DNA of 64,000 nucleotides from Candidatus Obscuribacterales bacterium (GCA_019750335.1 JAIEOQ010000007.1:16324-80323), one strand, 5' to 3'; positions 44,445 to 53,087 are shown, numbered from the stretch's first letter. Notes: generated by a model not told the origin, from the sequence alone. Made by a program: numbers and translations.

Positions 44445-45560
44445 ATGAAGTTCGAGCGTAGCCATCACGGCATTCTTCCCCCGTTTATGCTTCTTGAGCT
44501 GGATCGCCGTTACGGCGCCACCACCGAATTTATCGATACCCTGGCCACAACCAAACGTTTGTTTGCTGACTCGCCTCGCCGCGGCAACCATCACTACCAC
44601 TTCTTGCCGACGGCCTCCGGCTCGAGCAACGGTGAGCGCGAAACTTACGACTGCCAAGGTAAGACCACTCGCCCGGGCAAAAAGTATCGTTTTGAAAGCG
44701 ATAAGCCGGGTAGCGATACCGAGGGCAATAACGCTCACGATTTCACGGCCATGGTGCGTGAGTTTTATCTGAAGATTCACGGTCGCAACTCCATCGATGC
44801 TCACGGCATGCCGATGGTAAGTTGCTTCAATTTCGATCGCGACTACAACAATGCATTCTGGGACGGCGCCATGATGACTTATGGCCGTCCGCAGAACAAC
44901 ATTTTCAAGTCCTTCGTGCTCCTCGACGTATGCGGTCACGAAATCTCCCACGGTGTCACCGAATTTGTCGCCAACATCGAATACTACGGTCAGCCCGGTG
45001 CCCTCAACGAGCACTTGTCCGACGTTTTCGGTGAGCTGATCGAACAGTACGCCAACGGTATTACCGTTGACAAAGCGGACTGGGTGATCGGCAACGGCAT
45101 CTTCCAGCCCGGCATCAAGGGCACGGGCATTCGCAATATGCTCAACCCCGGTACGGCCTACAACGACCCGTCGCTTGGTAAGGATCCGCAACCCGGTCAC
45201 ATGCGTGACTACGTCAAGATGTCCGGTGACAACGGCGGTGTGCACTACAACAGCGGCATTCCGAACCGCGCTTTCGCTCTCTTCGCTCAGGGCGTTGGTG
45301 GCAATGCTTGGGAAAAGGCCGGCAAAATCTGGTATGCGGCCCGCACCACTTGCGGTGCGCGGCCGAGCTTCGGCCGTTTCGCTTACGAAACCGTTGAAGC
45401 CTGCAAGCAACTCGGCATGACCAACTTGGTTTCCACTCTCGACAAGGCTTGGAAGGACGTTGGTATTACCCCGTCGAAGACGGCGGTCGATACCGATACT
45501 CCGGCCCCGGGCGGTGCCGACGAGCATGGTCACATCAATCTGCTCGACGCTGTTGCTTAA
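44445..45560 (+). CDS. M4 family metallopeptidase, protealysin-like
   Basis: I start it at the ATG at 44445 with AGGA 8 bases upstream. The N-terminus (SHHGILPPFMLLEL) resembles the short propeptide with a PPxL-type motif of protealysin-like enzymes, not the long thermolysin propeptide. There is no signal peptide, as in protealysins that act in the cytoplasm or leave by other routes. The catalytic motif is HEISH at 165-169, with E189 in NEHLSDVFGE as third ligand, 20 residues on, and GGVHYNSGIPNRAF carrying the transition-state His. It is 371 residues. Codons are more G/C-ending, with AAG preferred, than in dnaA or yidC. A terminator follows. No emfourin-type inhibitor gene is recognised beside it. 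Confidence 0.93.
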   Translation: MKFERSHHGILPPFMLLELDRRYGATTEFIDTLATTKRLFADSPRRGNHHYHFLPTASGSSNGERETYDCQGKTTRPGKKYRFESDKPGSDTEGNNAHDFTAMVREFYLKIHGRNSIDAHGMPMVSCFNFDRDYNNAFWDGAMMTYGRPQNNIFKSFVLLDVCGHEISHGVTEFVANIEYYGQPGALNEHLSDVFGELIEQYANGITVDKADWVIGNGIFQPGIKGTGIRNMLNPGTAYNDPSLGKDPQPGHMRDYVKMSGDNGGVHYNSGIPNRAFALFAQGVGGNAWEKAGKIWYAARTTCGARPSFGRFAYETVEACKQLGMTNLVSTLDKAWKDVGITPSKTAVDTDTPAPGGADEHGHINLLDAVA

Positions 45561-45601
45561 GCAGCGGCGGTTTTTGTTCTGTCAGTAACAAGTTCACAAA
45601 G

Positions 45602-45636
45602 GCGCCCGGCAACTTCGCCGGGCGCTTCTTTTCTTC
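45602..45636 (+). terminator. Terminator after the M4 peptidase
   Basis: GCGCCCGGC (45602-45610) and GCCGGGCGC (45617-45625) form a perfect stem followed by TTCTTTTCTT. It lies 40 bases after the stop and before the ribosome-binding site of the next gene. Confidence 0.9.
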
Positions 45637-45658
45637 AGCTCAGAAGGAACACACAACT

Positions 45659-47668
45659 ATGACGACCAAGCAACAAGCTGGTGATGAAGCTTCTTTGTCT
45701 TTGATGGAAGGCGCTGCTTTGCTGGCAAGCGCCAATCCGTACTATTATGGCCGCTTGACCGGTGAAGATCACACCAGTCCGCACTGCCGCCGTCCTTTGA
45801 TTCAGTTGCCCGGTACCGGCAAGCCGCGCTTCGAACTGCCGCCTTCCAACGAGGTGATTCAAGCTTGCGTCGATGCCATCGCTCAGATTGCTCAAGTTCA
45901 ACGTGAACGGGCACGGCAGCAGGGCAGTACCGGCGGTGATGAAGATCGGGCTTTGGGTGGTCAGGAAATCCAATCGGTGATCGACGGCGAATGTTGCCGC
46001 CAGCTTTTGGCTGCAGCACAGAAAGCGCTTTCCGAGCCTGCCCAAGCTTCGCCGAGTCCGCTTGAGTTGATGCAGGCTAACCAACCGGGTACGGCGCCGG
46101 TCGGGCGAACCAATGCCACTCTTTGGGTGGTGATTGGCGGCATCAACAACGTGATGTGGAAGGGTCGCTACGAAGCGCATATCGCTAACCTTTTCGATCC
46201 GCTTTCCGGCGTGGTCGAATGGGCGCGCAAGAATGCGCCGGAAAACCACCAGTTTGTGGTGGAGAGCCTGGACGAACACTGCAAGAACCTGATCGAGCTC
46301 ACTCGTGAAGTTCTGCCCAGCGTTGTCCATGCCGTGGCTGCTCAGTATCCGAAAGCTTCGGAAGAGCAGTGGATCAACGCTGCCGTTCAGCTTCTCAGTC
46401 AGCAGCTTGCTGAGCCGCTCTACATTCTGGACATCTGTCTGGATTCGTGGCGCCAACAGCGAGACGGCAAGTACGATCAGCTGCCTTTGCTCGAGTTCGT
46501 CCTCAGCCAGAACCTGAAGCTCTTCAACGCGCGCAAGACGCAAACCCTGCATACGGGTGACGTTTTCTTGCCGCACTTCAGCCCGGATGGTCCTTCCACC
46601 ATCCCCGGTGCGAAGGGTCCGATTGCGGCTCACGTCGTGCAGGTGCCTCATGACGAGCGGGCCATTCTCGTTCTGATGATGCTTATCTACCTGCACGAAT
46701 TCCGCCACAATTATTTCGCCGACGTGGAAGGTCTGCCGGAACAGATGGCCGCGGCGTTGGTGAAAGCCATTGATCGCGACTATGCTGCCGGTAAGTTTAA
46801 GTTCACCTCGGAGACGATCAACATCGGTAAGAAGAAGGTGCGCACGATTGATCTGCTCCGGCAGATTTGCGTGCAAACTCTTTCCGAAAACGATGCTGAC
46901 GTTGCCGCGATTCTGCTTGGCGGTCCGGCTTTCTCGAAGTATTCGATGATTCCGGTCTTTGGCGCTTTCAACTGTCGTAGCACCGGTGTTTTCGACACCA
47001 ACACTTTCTTGCGTAACCGGAACTACTTCCAGGTTACGAAGAAGGGCGAGCTGGTTTTCGCTCCGCATATGCCCGACTTCCCGCGGGCTTATGTGGTTGG
47101 TGCCGCGGCAATCAAAGCTCTCGGCTTTGCCGATCAAGCTCAAGAGTGCCGGGATCTGGCGGTGCAAGCCGCCGGTGAGCCGGTGCCGAAGAAGGTGATT
47201 TGGTTGTCCGCCGATCGCGAAGGACCGTTCAAGGATCTGGTGATCGAAGTTCCTCTTGCGGACTTGGATCAGCTCGGTGATACGGTCGCCGACGCGATCA
47301 TCAACAGTGTGCTTGATTGCTTGGGTGGGATGAGCACCCGGGATCAAGTGAACTGGACGGTGAAGGACGAAGAGTTGGTCAAGAAGTTGGCTGAGGTCAT
47401 CGTCAAGGGCGGTACCGAGATCCCGGCGGACATCCTTCCCGAGGTGCACTGCAATCACGTGAGTTCCGGCGTCGCTATGGCGAACTGGAATCTCTGTGAG
47501 AAGGGCGTGCGCGCGGTGCGGGCTGCCATGCAAGCCGAGGCTGGCGGTCGCAAGATGCTTGGTCAGCTGCGTAAGCTGGTTGCGGAGAAAGAGGCAGCAG
47601 CGGTTGCAGCGGTAGCCGCTGCCGTTGCCAGCACTCCTCCGTCGACCGCCGGCGAAGCTGCGAAGTAG
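45659..47668 (+). CDS. Putative zinc metallopeptidase with HEXXH...E, 669 aa
   Basis: The ATG at 45659 has AGAAGGA ten bases upstream. I do not recognise a family, but LIYLHEFRHNYFADVEG contains HEFRH at 346-350, and SENDADVAAILLGGPAF at 409-425 has a conserved-looking E410-x-x-A-D, the arrangement of the third ligand in several gluzincin-like families. The N-terminal 130 residues are polar and Pro/Gln/Ala-rich; the C-terminal 30 are Ala-rich. No signal peptide or membrane segment is present. The codon style matches the preceding M4 gene. It is followed by two terminators. The peptidase assignment is an inference from the motif only. Confidence 0.6.
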   Translation: MTTKQQAGDEASLSLMEGAALLASANPYYYGRLTGEDHTSPHCRRPLIQLPGTGKPRFELPPSNEVIQACVDAIAQIAQVQRERARQQGSTGGDEDRALGGQEIQSVIDGECCRQLLAAAQKALSEPAQASPSPLELMQANQPGTAPVGRTNATLWVVIGGINNVMWKGRYEAHIANLFDPLSGVVEWARKNAPENHQFVVESLDEHCKNLIELTREVLPSVVHAVAAQYPKASEEQWINAAVQLLSQQLAEPLYILDICLDSWRQQRDGKYDQLPLLEFVLSQNLKLFNARKTQTLHTGDVFLPHFSPDGPSTIPGAKGPIAAHVVQVPHDERAILVLMMLIYLHEFRHNYFADVEGLPEQMAAALVKAIDRDYAAGKFKFTSETINIGKKKVRTIDLLRQICVQTLSENDADVAAILLGGPAFSKYSMIPVFGAFNCRSTGVFDTNTFLRNRNYFQVTKKGELVFAPHMPDFPRAYVVGAAAIKALGFADQAQECRDLAVQAAGEPVPKKVIWLSADREGPFKDLVIEVPLADLDQLGDTVADAIINSVLDCLGGMSTRDQVNWTVKDEELVKKLAEVIVKGGTEIPADILPEVHCNHVSSGVAMANWNLCEKGVRAVRAAMQAEAGGRKMLGQLRKLVAEKEAAAVAAVAAAVASTPPSTAGEAAK

Positions 47669-47679
47669 TCTTGTGTGAG

Positions 47680-47716
47680 AGTGATGACGTGAGCTTGAAA
47701 TACTCACGTCATCACT
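47680..47716 (+). terminator. First terminator after the 669-residue gene
   Basis: AGTGATGACGTGAG (47680-47693) and CTCACGTCATCACT (47703-47716) form a perfect 14-bp stem followed by CGTTTTT. Confidence 0.9.
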
Positions 47717-47734
47717 CGTTTTTAACCGGTTCGG

Positions 47735-47784
47735 AGCGGACACAGATAAGAGGGGAGATCTTTCTGTGTCCGCTTTTTTTTTTT
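47735..47784 (+). terminator. Second terminator after the 669-residue gene
   Basis: AGCGGACACAGA (47735-47746) and TCTGTGTCCGCT (47763-47774) form a perfect 12-bp stem followed by ten T residues. Two strong terminators in tandem insulate the gene from the plus-strand genes that follow. Confidence 0.93.
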
Positions 47785-48101
47785 GAACGATATCAACTAT
47801 ATGTATTAATAGGAAAAAACAACAAAAACAAGTGGCGCCGCACACACCATGACAACTGTTACCAGAGTTATCTGTAAGCCCCGCTAATGAATTATTACCA
47901 GGAATACAGATTAGTCCTACCTCAGACCGCTTGAGATGCATATATAAACCCTAGTAGGTTTACCTATATCGTTTTGATCTTAGTTTTAAAGGCAAATCTC
48001 TCACTACTGCGCGCATACAGCATTTAAGTCTTATTCAGTTTGCCTTCAGGCGAGCAAGGTTTAAGCTGGTTTGCGCCTATTGAACTTAAGGAGTTCATGC
48101 A
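47785..48101. other. Intergenic region after the tandem terminators
   Basis: About 317 bases without a recognised gene or repeat. AAGGAG near the end serves the small ORF at 48102. An A-rich stretch (47805-47830) is present. Confidence 0.4.
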
Positions 48102-48305
48102 ATGGTTGCCATCGTTGAAGTTATGGCGGCGAATTCTGCTTCGGCTGTGGAAGTCTTTCGGGCGTTATCCGGTTTTACTCCGGATGAAGGTCGCTTACCG
48201 GAAGCCACCAATGAGAACACGTTCATGTTGAGCGGTGTTGTCACTGCTGAATTGCGCCATCCAAGCCTACTGGGTGTTTTCCCGGTTAGCGGCTGTTTGG
48301 TCTAA
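48102..48305 (+). CDS. Small protein of unknown function, 67 aa
   Basis: AAGGAG lies 8 bases before the ATG at 48102 and the frame runs 67 residues. An ATG seven bases upstream in another frame is too close to the site. The protein (MVAIVEVMAANSASAVEVF... to GVFPVSGCLV) is mildly hydrophobic with one Cys and has no known family. A weak hairpin with a following T-run lies after it (about 48310-48366). It probably exists but evidence is modest. Confidence 0.45.
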   Translation: MVAIVEVMAANSASAVEVFRALSGFTPDEGRLPEATNENTFMLSGVVTAELRHPSLLGVFPVSGCLV

Positions 48306-48407
48306 GTCTTTGTAGTAACAGGCTAGCACTAGGCTCGCCACTTGTTGCTATCCGGCTTTTTCTTTACGACTGAAGGTCCAAGAAGCTTCTGTTGAAAGTT
48401 TGCGGTC

Positions 48408-48893
48408 ATGAAAAATTACACACTGGTTGTTGTCGACATGCAACCGCACTTTGTGGCAAGCAATAACAGGCTCACCCAAAGCTACGTTGCAATAGAGATT
48501 GAGCGTGCCAAAGCAAATGGCATGGCAATTGTGTTTTTGGAAATTCCGTACTTAAGTCCTTTGGATGAAGTTGGCTATAAGCCCACCCATCAATCTCTTT
48601 TGAAGCTGGTAAGAGGCTATGACAAAGCCAAAGTATGGACCAAGTCTGACAATGGCGGACAGCGGCTTCTTGATGCTTGCCAGCATCATGGTTTCACTAA
48701 AAAGCGATTTCGCATCTGTGGAGTAAACACCGAACTCTGTGTACTCTCTCTTGTTCGCGACTTACTTGTGAAAAGTCCGAGCTCAAAACTCAAAGTTGTT
48801 GCTCGTGCTTGCAACACCTGTTATCCGCAGAAAGATCCTTTTGCCCACTATCCGAAGAACGAAAAATTGCGCATTGTTCATCGCCGGAAATAA
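48408..48893 (+). CDS. Isochorismatase-like cysteine hydrolase
   Basis: The 161-residue protein has the triad of the isochorismatase/nicotinamidase superfamily: Asp in VVVDMQPHF (residue 10), Lys in KVWTKSDNGG (about 79) and Cys in CGVNTELCVLSLV (about 107). Members hydrolyse amides such as nicotinamide or release pyruvate from isochorismate. It lacks the nicotinamidase metal-binding cluster that I could assign with certainty, so the substrate is open. The next gene starts 26 bases on, on the same strand. Confidence 0.8.
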   Translation: MKNYTLVVVDMQPHFVASNNRLTQSYVAIEIERAKANGMAIVFLEIPYLSPLDEVGYKPTHQSLLKLVRGYDKAKVWTKSDNGGQRLLDACQHHGFTKKRFRICGVNTELCVLSLVRDLLVKSPSSKLKVVARACNTCYPQKDPFAHYPKNEKLRIVHRRK

Positions 48894-48919
48894 CTGGTTT
48901 TTCTACGAAGGAGCTGAAA

Positions 48920-50287
48920 GTGAGTAATTCCGATAACAAGGCTCAGACGGCACAAACTGCCGAGACACCGGCGCCTGGAGCTGGGCTTGCCCTGTGGCTT
49001 TTGTTGGCGATCAACTTGTTCAACTACATCGACCGCCAAATTCTTTCGGCAGTGGTGCCACAGATTCGCGAAGAGTTTTTCAAGCCGGATACGGTCAACG
49101 GTCCGGTCGTGACTTGGATCCTCTCGCTCTTGCAATCGATTCTCGGCTCCAATCCGCAGAATGCGCTCATTGGCTTGCTGGCTATGGCATTCATGGTCAC
49201 TTACATGTTGGCTGCTCCGGTGCTGGCCGGAATCAAGCTGCCGAAGTGGTCGGTGATTGCCATCGGCGTAATTCTTTGGAGTTTGGCTAGCGGTGCCACA
49301 GGTTTGGCTACCGGCTTCGGTGCTCTTCTGCTCACGCGCTGTTTCCTTGGTCTAGGTGAAGCGGCTTTCGGTCCGGTTGCCCCTTCTCTTTTGTCGGATC
49401 TTTATCCGCTGAAGATGCGCGGGCGAGTGATGTCTTGGTTTTACTTAGCGATCCCGGTCGGCAGTGCTTTAGGCTTTGTCCTTGGCGGTACTATTGCTGC
49501 CTCGGCCCTTGGCTGGCGCTGGGCTTTTTACTTGGTTGTGCCGCCGGGAATTCTGCTTGGGCTTTTGTGTCTGGTTATGCGCTGGAGAGAAGGCTCGCGT
49601 CGAGAGACCAAAGCTGCCGTTGTTGAACAGAAAACCGTTTCGATCTGGAAAAGCTACGGCATTTTCTTGCGCACGCCTACTTATGTGCTAAACACGTTGG
49701 CAATGGCGGCTATGACTTTTGCTGTGGGCGGCATCGGTTTTTGGATGCCGTCATACATCCACGAATATCGCGGGCAAGCTAACCTGGCTCAAGTGAACAT
49801 GATCTTCGGGGGCATTCTCGTTGTTTCCGGTTTGGCTGCCACCGTATGTGGTGGTTGGCTCGCCGACAAACTACGTGATCGTCATCCCGGTTCTTATCTG
49901 CTTGTGTCTGGCATCGGCATGCTTGTCGGCTTTCCTTGTAGCTTGGCGATTCTCTGGTTGCCGTTCCCTTACGCTTGGATTGCCGTTTTTGCCGCTTGCT
50001 TCTGTTTGTTCTTCAACACCGGTCCGGCTAACACGGCCATGGCCAATGTTGTGCATCCGAGCTTGCGACCAAGCGCCTTTGCTTTGAACATTCTGGTAAT
50101 CCATGCTCTTGGCGATGTGATCTCTCCTCTGATTGTCGGCGCTGTTGCCGATGCTTTCGGCGGTAACATGAACATCGCCTTCATGGTGGTGTCGGTCACC
50201 GTTTTGATTGGCGGTGTACTCTGGCTATGGGGAGCGCGTTATCTTGCTGCGGATACAGCCAAAGCGGAAACAAACATTCCCAACTGA
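48920..50287 (+). CDS. MFS transporter, spinster-like
   Basis: The start is GTG at 48920 with AAGGAG 6 bases upstream (GTG AGT AAT). The 455-residue protein has about twelve membrane helices and the spinster-type signature NYIDRQILSAVVPQI near the N-terminus, a conserved GLGEAAFGPVAPSLLSDLYP and GWRWAFYLVVPPGILLG. Spinster-like members move lipids or organic acids by proton-coupled exchange. It lies between the cysteine hydrolase and the cupin gene in a plus-strand group. The substrate is unknown. Confidence 0.88.
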   Translation: MSNSDNKAQTAQTAETPAPGAGLALWLLLAINLFNYIDRQILSAVVPQIREEFFKPDTVNGPVVTWILSLLQSILGSNPQNALIGLLAMAFMVTYMLAAPVLAGIKLPKWSVIAIGVILWSLASGATGLATGFGALLLTRCFLGLGEAAFGPVAPSLLSDLYPLKMRGRVMSWFYLAIPVGSALGFVLGGTIAASALGWRWAFYLVVPPGILLGLLCLVMRWREGSRRETKAAVVEQKTVSIWKSYGIFLRTPTYVLNTLAMAAMTFAVGGIGFWMPSYIHEYRGQANLAQVNMIFGGILVVSGLAATVCGGWLADKLRDRHPGSYLLVSGIGMLVGFPCSLAILWLPFPYAWIAVFAACFCLFFNTGPANTAMANVVHPSLRPSAFALNILVIHALGDVISPLIVGAVADAFGGNMNIAFMVVSVTVLIGGVLWLWGARYLAADTAKAETNIPN

Positions 50288-50297
50288 GAGGTGAACT

Positions 50298-50810
50298 ATG
50301 CTCGATAAACTGGCTGAAATAACGGCTCAACTGCCAGGTATGCTGGAGCAAGCCGAGATTTGGAAAAGCCTGAATATCGATTATCATCCTCCTGTCGTCG
50401 AGCGTCTTTATACCCAAGTCGGCGACTTGCGTGTTTCTCTGCATTGCATCCATCCATGTCAGAGCAGCGAAGCGTTGTTTCATCCTCATCCTTGGCCTTC
50501 AGCTGTTTTGATCCTGAACGGTGGTTATGAAATGGGGATGGCTTACGGAAAAGGTTTGGTAGTTCCGCCTTGTCCGGGAAAGCTTATTCTCGGCGCCGGC
50601 AGTCGTTATGAAATGACTGACCCGGATGGCTGGCACTATGTCCGTCCGTTGGCTGAACCATCGTATAGTGTCATGATCAGCGGTAAACCTTGGGATCGGG
50701 AGATGCCGGCCAGCCCGGAACATCCGCTTAAGCCCCTGTCGGACGAACGCATTGCTGAACTATTGGCTCAGTTCAAAAAACTGCTAAAAGGCATCAATCA
50801 TGGTGGTTAA
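50298..50810 (+). CDS. Cupin-like protein
   Basis: The product has 170 residues with a single small beta barrel in character. FHPHPWPSAVLILNGGYEMGM has two His in the position of cupin motif 1, and a later GSRYEMTDPDGWHYVRPL carries the second motif His. The gene is 10 bases after the transporter stop and overlaps the HAD gene by 11 bases, so the three are an operon. Metal and substrate are not known. Confidence 0.65.
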   Translation: MLDKLAEITAQLPGMLEQAEIWKSLNIDYHPPVVERLYTQVGDLRVSLHCIHPCQSSEALFHPHPWPSAVLILNGGYEMGMAYGKGLVVPPCPGKLILGAGSRYEMTDPDGWHYVRPLAEPSYSVMISGKPWDREMPASPEHPLKPLSDERIAELLAQFKKLLKGINHGG

Positions 50811-51399
50811 AGCTGTTGCTTTTGATGCGTTCGGCACAGCCTGCCGAATTGCCGATCCACGCAACCCTTATGGCAAACTTTTTCGCATCCTCGGCATTGA
50901 TAAAGATGAGGCAAAAATCCGGGCGCTTACTCAAGCGCTCGGATTCTCGGAATTAGCCGTGGCTCTTTCCGGTGGTGAGCCACCAAGCGAACTCCTGGAA
51001 GATCTTGCCTGTGAAATTGCTTCAATTGAGCTCTTTTCTGAAACCAGAGAAGTCTTGGCTGAGCTCAAGCAGAGAGGGCTGAAAATAGCTGTGGTCAGTA
51101 ACTTAGCGCAGCCTTTCGGCGAGCCGGTTCAAAGTTTGCTTGGCGATTTGGTCGATCATTTTGTTTTCTCTTTTGTTACCGGTGTGGCTAAGCCTAATCC
51201 GGAAATATTTGAGGAGGTTTGTCGCAAGCTGGAATTATCCGCGCCGGAAATTCTTTTTGTTGGCGATAACAAACAAAATGATTATGAGGGTGCTTTAGCC
51301 TTCGGCATGAGTGCCCTACATTTGCAGCGCAGTAGCCAGAGCGTCATTTTTCCGATTATCAATAACCTGCAAGGCGTGACTGAATATTTGAGCAGGTGA
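50800..51399 (+). CDS. HAD-superfamily hydrolase
   Basis: The 199-residue protein has motif I FDAFGT (nucleophile Asp with the variant DxFGT in place of DxDGT), motif II VVSNLAQ, a Lys in GVAKPNPEIFEEV and motif IV FVGDNKQNDYEGA. This is the subfamily I pattern of small-molecule phosphatases. It overlaps the cupin gene by 11 bases and ends 3 bases before the antiporter gene. The substrate is unknown. Confidence 0.88.
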   Translation: MVVKAVAFDAFGTACRIADPRNPYGKLFRILGIDKDEAKIRALTQALGFSELAVALSGGEPPSELLEDLACEIASIELFSETREVLAELKQRGLKIAVVSNLAQPFGEPVQSLLGDLVDHFVFSFVTGVAKPNPEIFEEVCRKLELSAPEILFVGDNKQNDYEGALAFGMSALHLQRSSQSVIFPIINNLQGVTEYLSR

Positions 51400-51402
51400 T
51401 TC

Positions 51403-53085
51403 ATGCATGAAATGCACTTTCTGCAAGATTTATTGATCCTTTTTGGATTGGGCATTGTTGCTGTGGTTGCTTTCCACCGCTTCAATTTGCCGCCGGTACT
51501 CGGGTTCCTCGTTACCGGTGTTATCTGCGGTCCATACGGTTTCGGACTTGTGGATAAGGATCTGGCGATCGACACTTTTGCCGAAATTGGACTGGTTCTA
51601 CTCCTGTTCACAATCGGCATTGAGTTTTCGGTAAAAACTTTTTTGCGTTTGAAAAAGTTTCTCTTAATCGCCGGTGGTCTTCAGATAGCATTGACCATCG
51701 GCGCCGGTGCTTTAATCACTCACTTTACCGGAGTTGCTTGGACAAGCGCGATCTTTCTGGGCATGCTCGGCTCTTTGAGCAGTACAGCAATCGTCATTCG
51801 CATTCTTGAATATCGAGGCGAAATTGACGGCACGCATGGACGCTCAGCGTTGAGTATTTTGATCTTCCAAGATTTGTGCATTGTGCCGATGGTTTTGATG
51901 GCACCGTTTCTTGGCGGACAGGAAGGTAGTTTATGGGATGTGGCGCTTCTTGGTGCTAAAGCGCTTCTCTTCTTGCTGCTTGCCGGGACAGTGGCTAGAT
52001 TTCTGGTTCCCTGGCTTTTGAACCAGGTGGCGCGTACTAAAAAGCGCGAAGCATTCGTGCTCAGCATCATTCTTTTGTGTTTAGGCACAGCGACGGCTAC
52101 ATCGCACTTCGGGCTTTCCATGGCTCTTGGTGCTTTTATTGCCGGCTTGATTGTATCCGAATCAAAATACAGTCACCAGGCGCTCGGAGAAGTGATTCCT
52201 TTCCGAGAAGTCTTCAACTGTTTGGTTTTTGTTTCAATCGGCATGTTGTTTGACGTGCGCGTTTTGCTTAGCAACCCGCTTCTGGTTTTGCAAGTGCTCT
52301 TGCTGGTGATTGTCGTCAAAACATTGGTTGCGGCTTTTGCCACAGCGGTGATGGGACACTCTTTGCGAGTAGCCTTACTCACTGGTTTTGCTCTTGCGCA
52401 AATCAGCGAATTCTCTTTCGTGCTAGCTAAAATCGGTCTTGAAGTCGGCTTGCTTGACGAACGCATGAACCAGTTGTTTCTGGCTGTTGCCATTCTTTCC
52501 ATGTTTATGACCCCGGCTTCCTTGTCCATCGGCACTAAGTTTTGCGCTTTCCTGGAGCGATTTTTGCCGAGACTTTTTAGTCGTGGGAAACAGGAAGAAC
52601 TGTTTGGCGAAGAGAAGTTGAAAAGCCATGTGATTATCGTCGGTTACGGCTTCGTTGGGCGTAACTTAGCTCGTGTGCTCAAAGAGATGAGAATCCCTTT
52701 TTGCATCATCGAACATGACCCACATGTTGTAAAAAGCGAAAAAGCAAAAGGCTTGCCAATTCTTTACGGAGAGACATCGCGCCAAGAAGTGTTGCAGCAC
52801 GCTGGGGTACATGATGCCAGTGTTCTGGCGTTGACTGTGTCGGATCAAGACACTGTTTTGCGCAGTATCGAATTGGCTAAACGTCTGAATCCGGAGCTGC
52901 ATGTAATTGCGCGGACTCGCTATCAAGAAGAAGTGAAACCGCTTCTGGCTGTTGGTGCTGAAGAAGTAATCCCGGAAGAGATGATCGGCTCAATGGAAAT
53001 GTCCACTTTGGTATTGAACAAATACCGAATTGCGGCAGAAACCATTGAAGCCTATCTTGAAAGACAACGACTAGAGCTCAATTGA
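51403..53085 (+). CDS. Kef/CPA2-type monovalent cation-proton antiporter with RCK domain
   Basis: The 560-residue protein has about twelve helices with the CPA2 features LDLLILFGLG-type start, FAEIGLVLLLFTIGIEFS, SSTAIVIRIL and ALGAFIAGLIVSES. A C-terminal Rossmann TrkA-N domain follows (residues about 405-520, HVIIVGYGFVGRNLARVL). Such proteins exchange K+ or Na+ for H+ across the membrane under nucleotide control. It ends the plus-strand group and is followed by a terminator. Confidence 0.93.
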   Translation: MHEMHFLQDLLILFGLGIVAVVAFHRFNLPPVLGFLVTGVICGPYGFGLVDKDLAIDTFAEIGLVLLLFTIGIEFSVKTFLRLKKFLLIAGGLQIALTIGAGALITHFTGVAWTSAIFLGMLGSLSSTAIVIRILEYRGEIDGTHGRSALSILIFQDLCIVPMVLMAPFLGGQEGSLWDVALLGAKALLFLLLAGTVARFLVPWLLNQVARTKKREAFVLSIILLCLGTATATSHFGLSMALGAFIAGLIVSESKYSHQALGEVIPFREVFNCLVFVSIGMLFDVRVLLSNPLLVLQVLLLVIVVKTLVAAFATAVMGHSLRVALLTGFALAQISEFSFVLAKIGLEVGLLDERMNQLFLAVAILSMFMTPASLSIGTKFCAFLERFLPRLFSRGKQEELFGEEKLKSHVIIVGYGFVGRNLARVLKEMRIPFCIIEHDPHVVKSEKAKGLPILYGETSRQEVLQHAGVHDASVLALTVSDQDTVLRSIELAKRLNPELHVIARTRYQEEVKPLLAVGAEEVIPEEMIGSMEMSTLVLNKYRIAAETIEAYLERQRLELN

Positions 53086-53087
53086 TC

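Noticed and set aside
44439..45533. 364-codon open frame opposite the M4 peptidase
   Set aside because: The sense frame is a clear M4 enzyme with all zinc ligands. The antisense frame has no start signal and the same codon-bias explanation.
45635..47941. 768-codon open frame on the minus strand opposite the 669-residue gene
   Set aside because: The plus-strand gene has a ribosome-binding site, HEXXH motif and terminator at its end. The antisense frame has low-complexity His/Arg/Leu-rich sequence and is explained by the rarity of TTA, CTA and TCA in the sense gene.
48040..48231. Alternative frame overlapping the 67-residue ORF
   Set aside because: Its ATG is only three bases from the AAGGAG site, whereas the ATG at 48102 has normal spacing; its basic Arg/Leu sequence looks like a shadow frame.
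48408..48893. Assignment of the cysteine hydrolase as nicotinamidase PncA
   Set aside because: The triad fits, but the metal-binding residues typical of nicotinamidases could not be identified, so only the superfamily is claimed.
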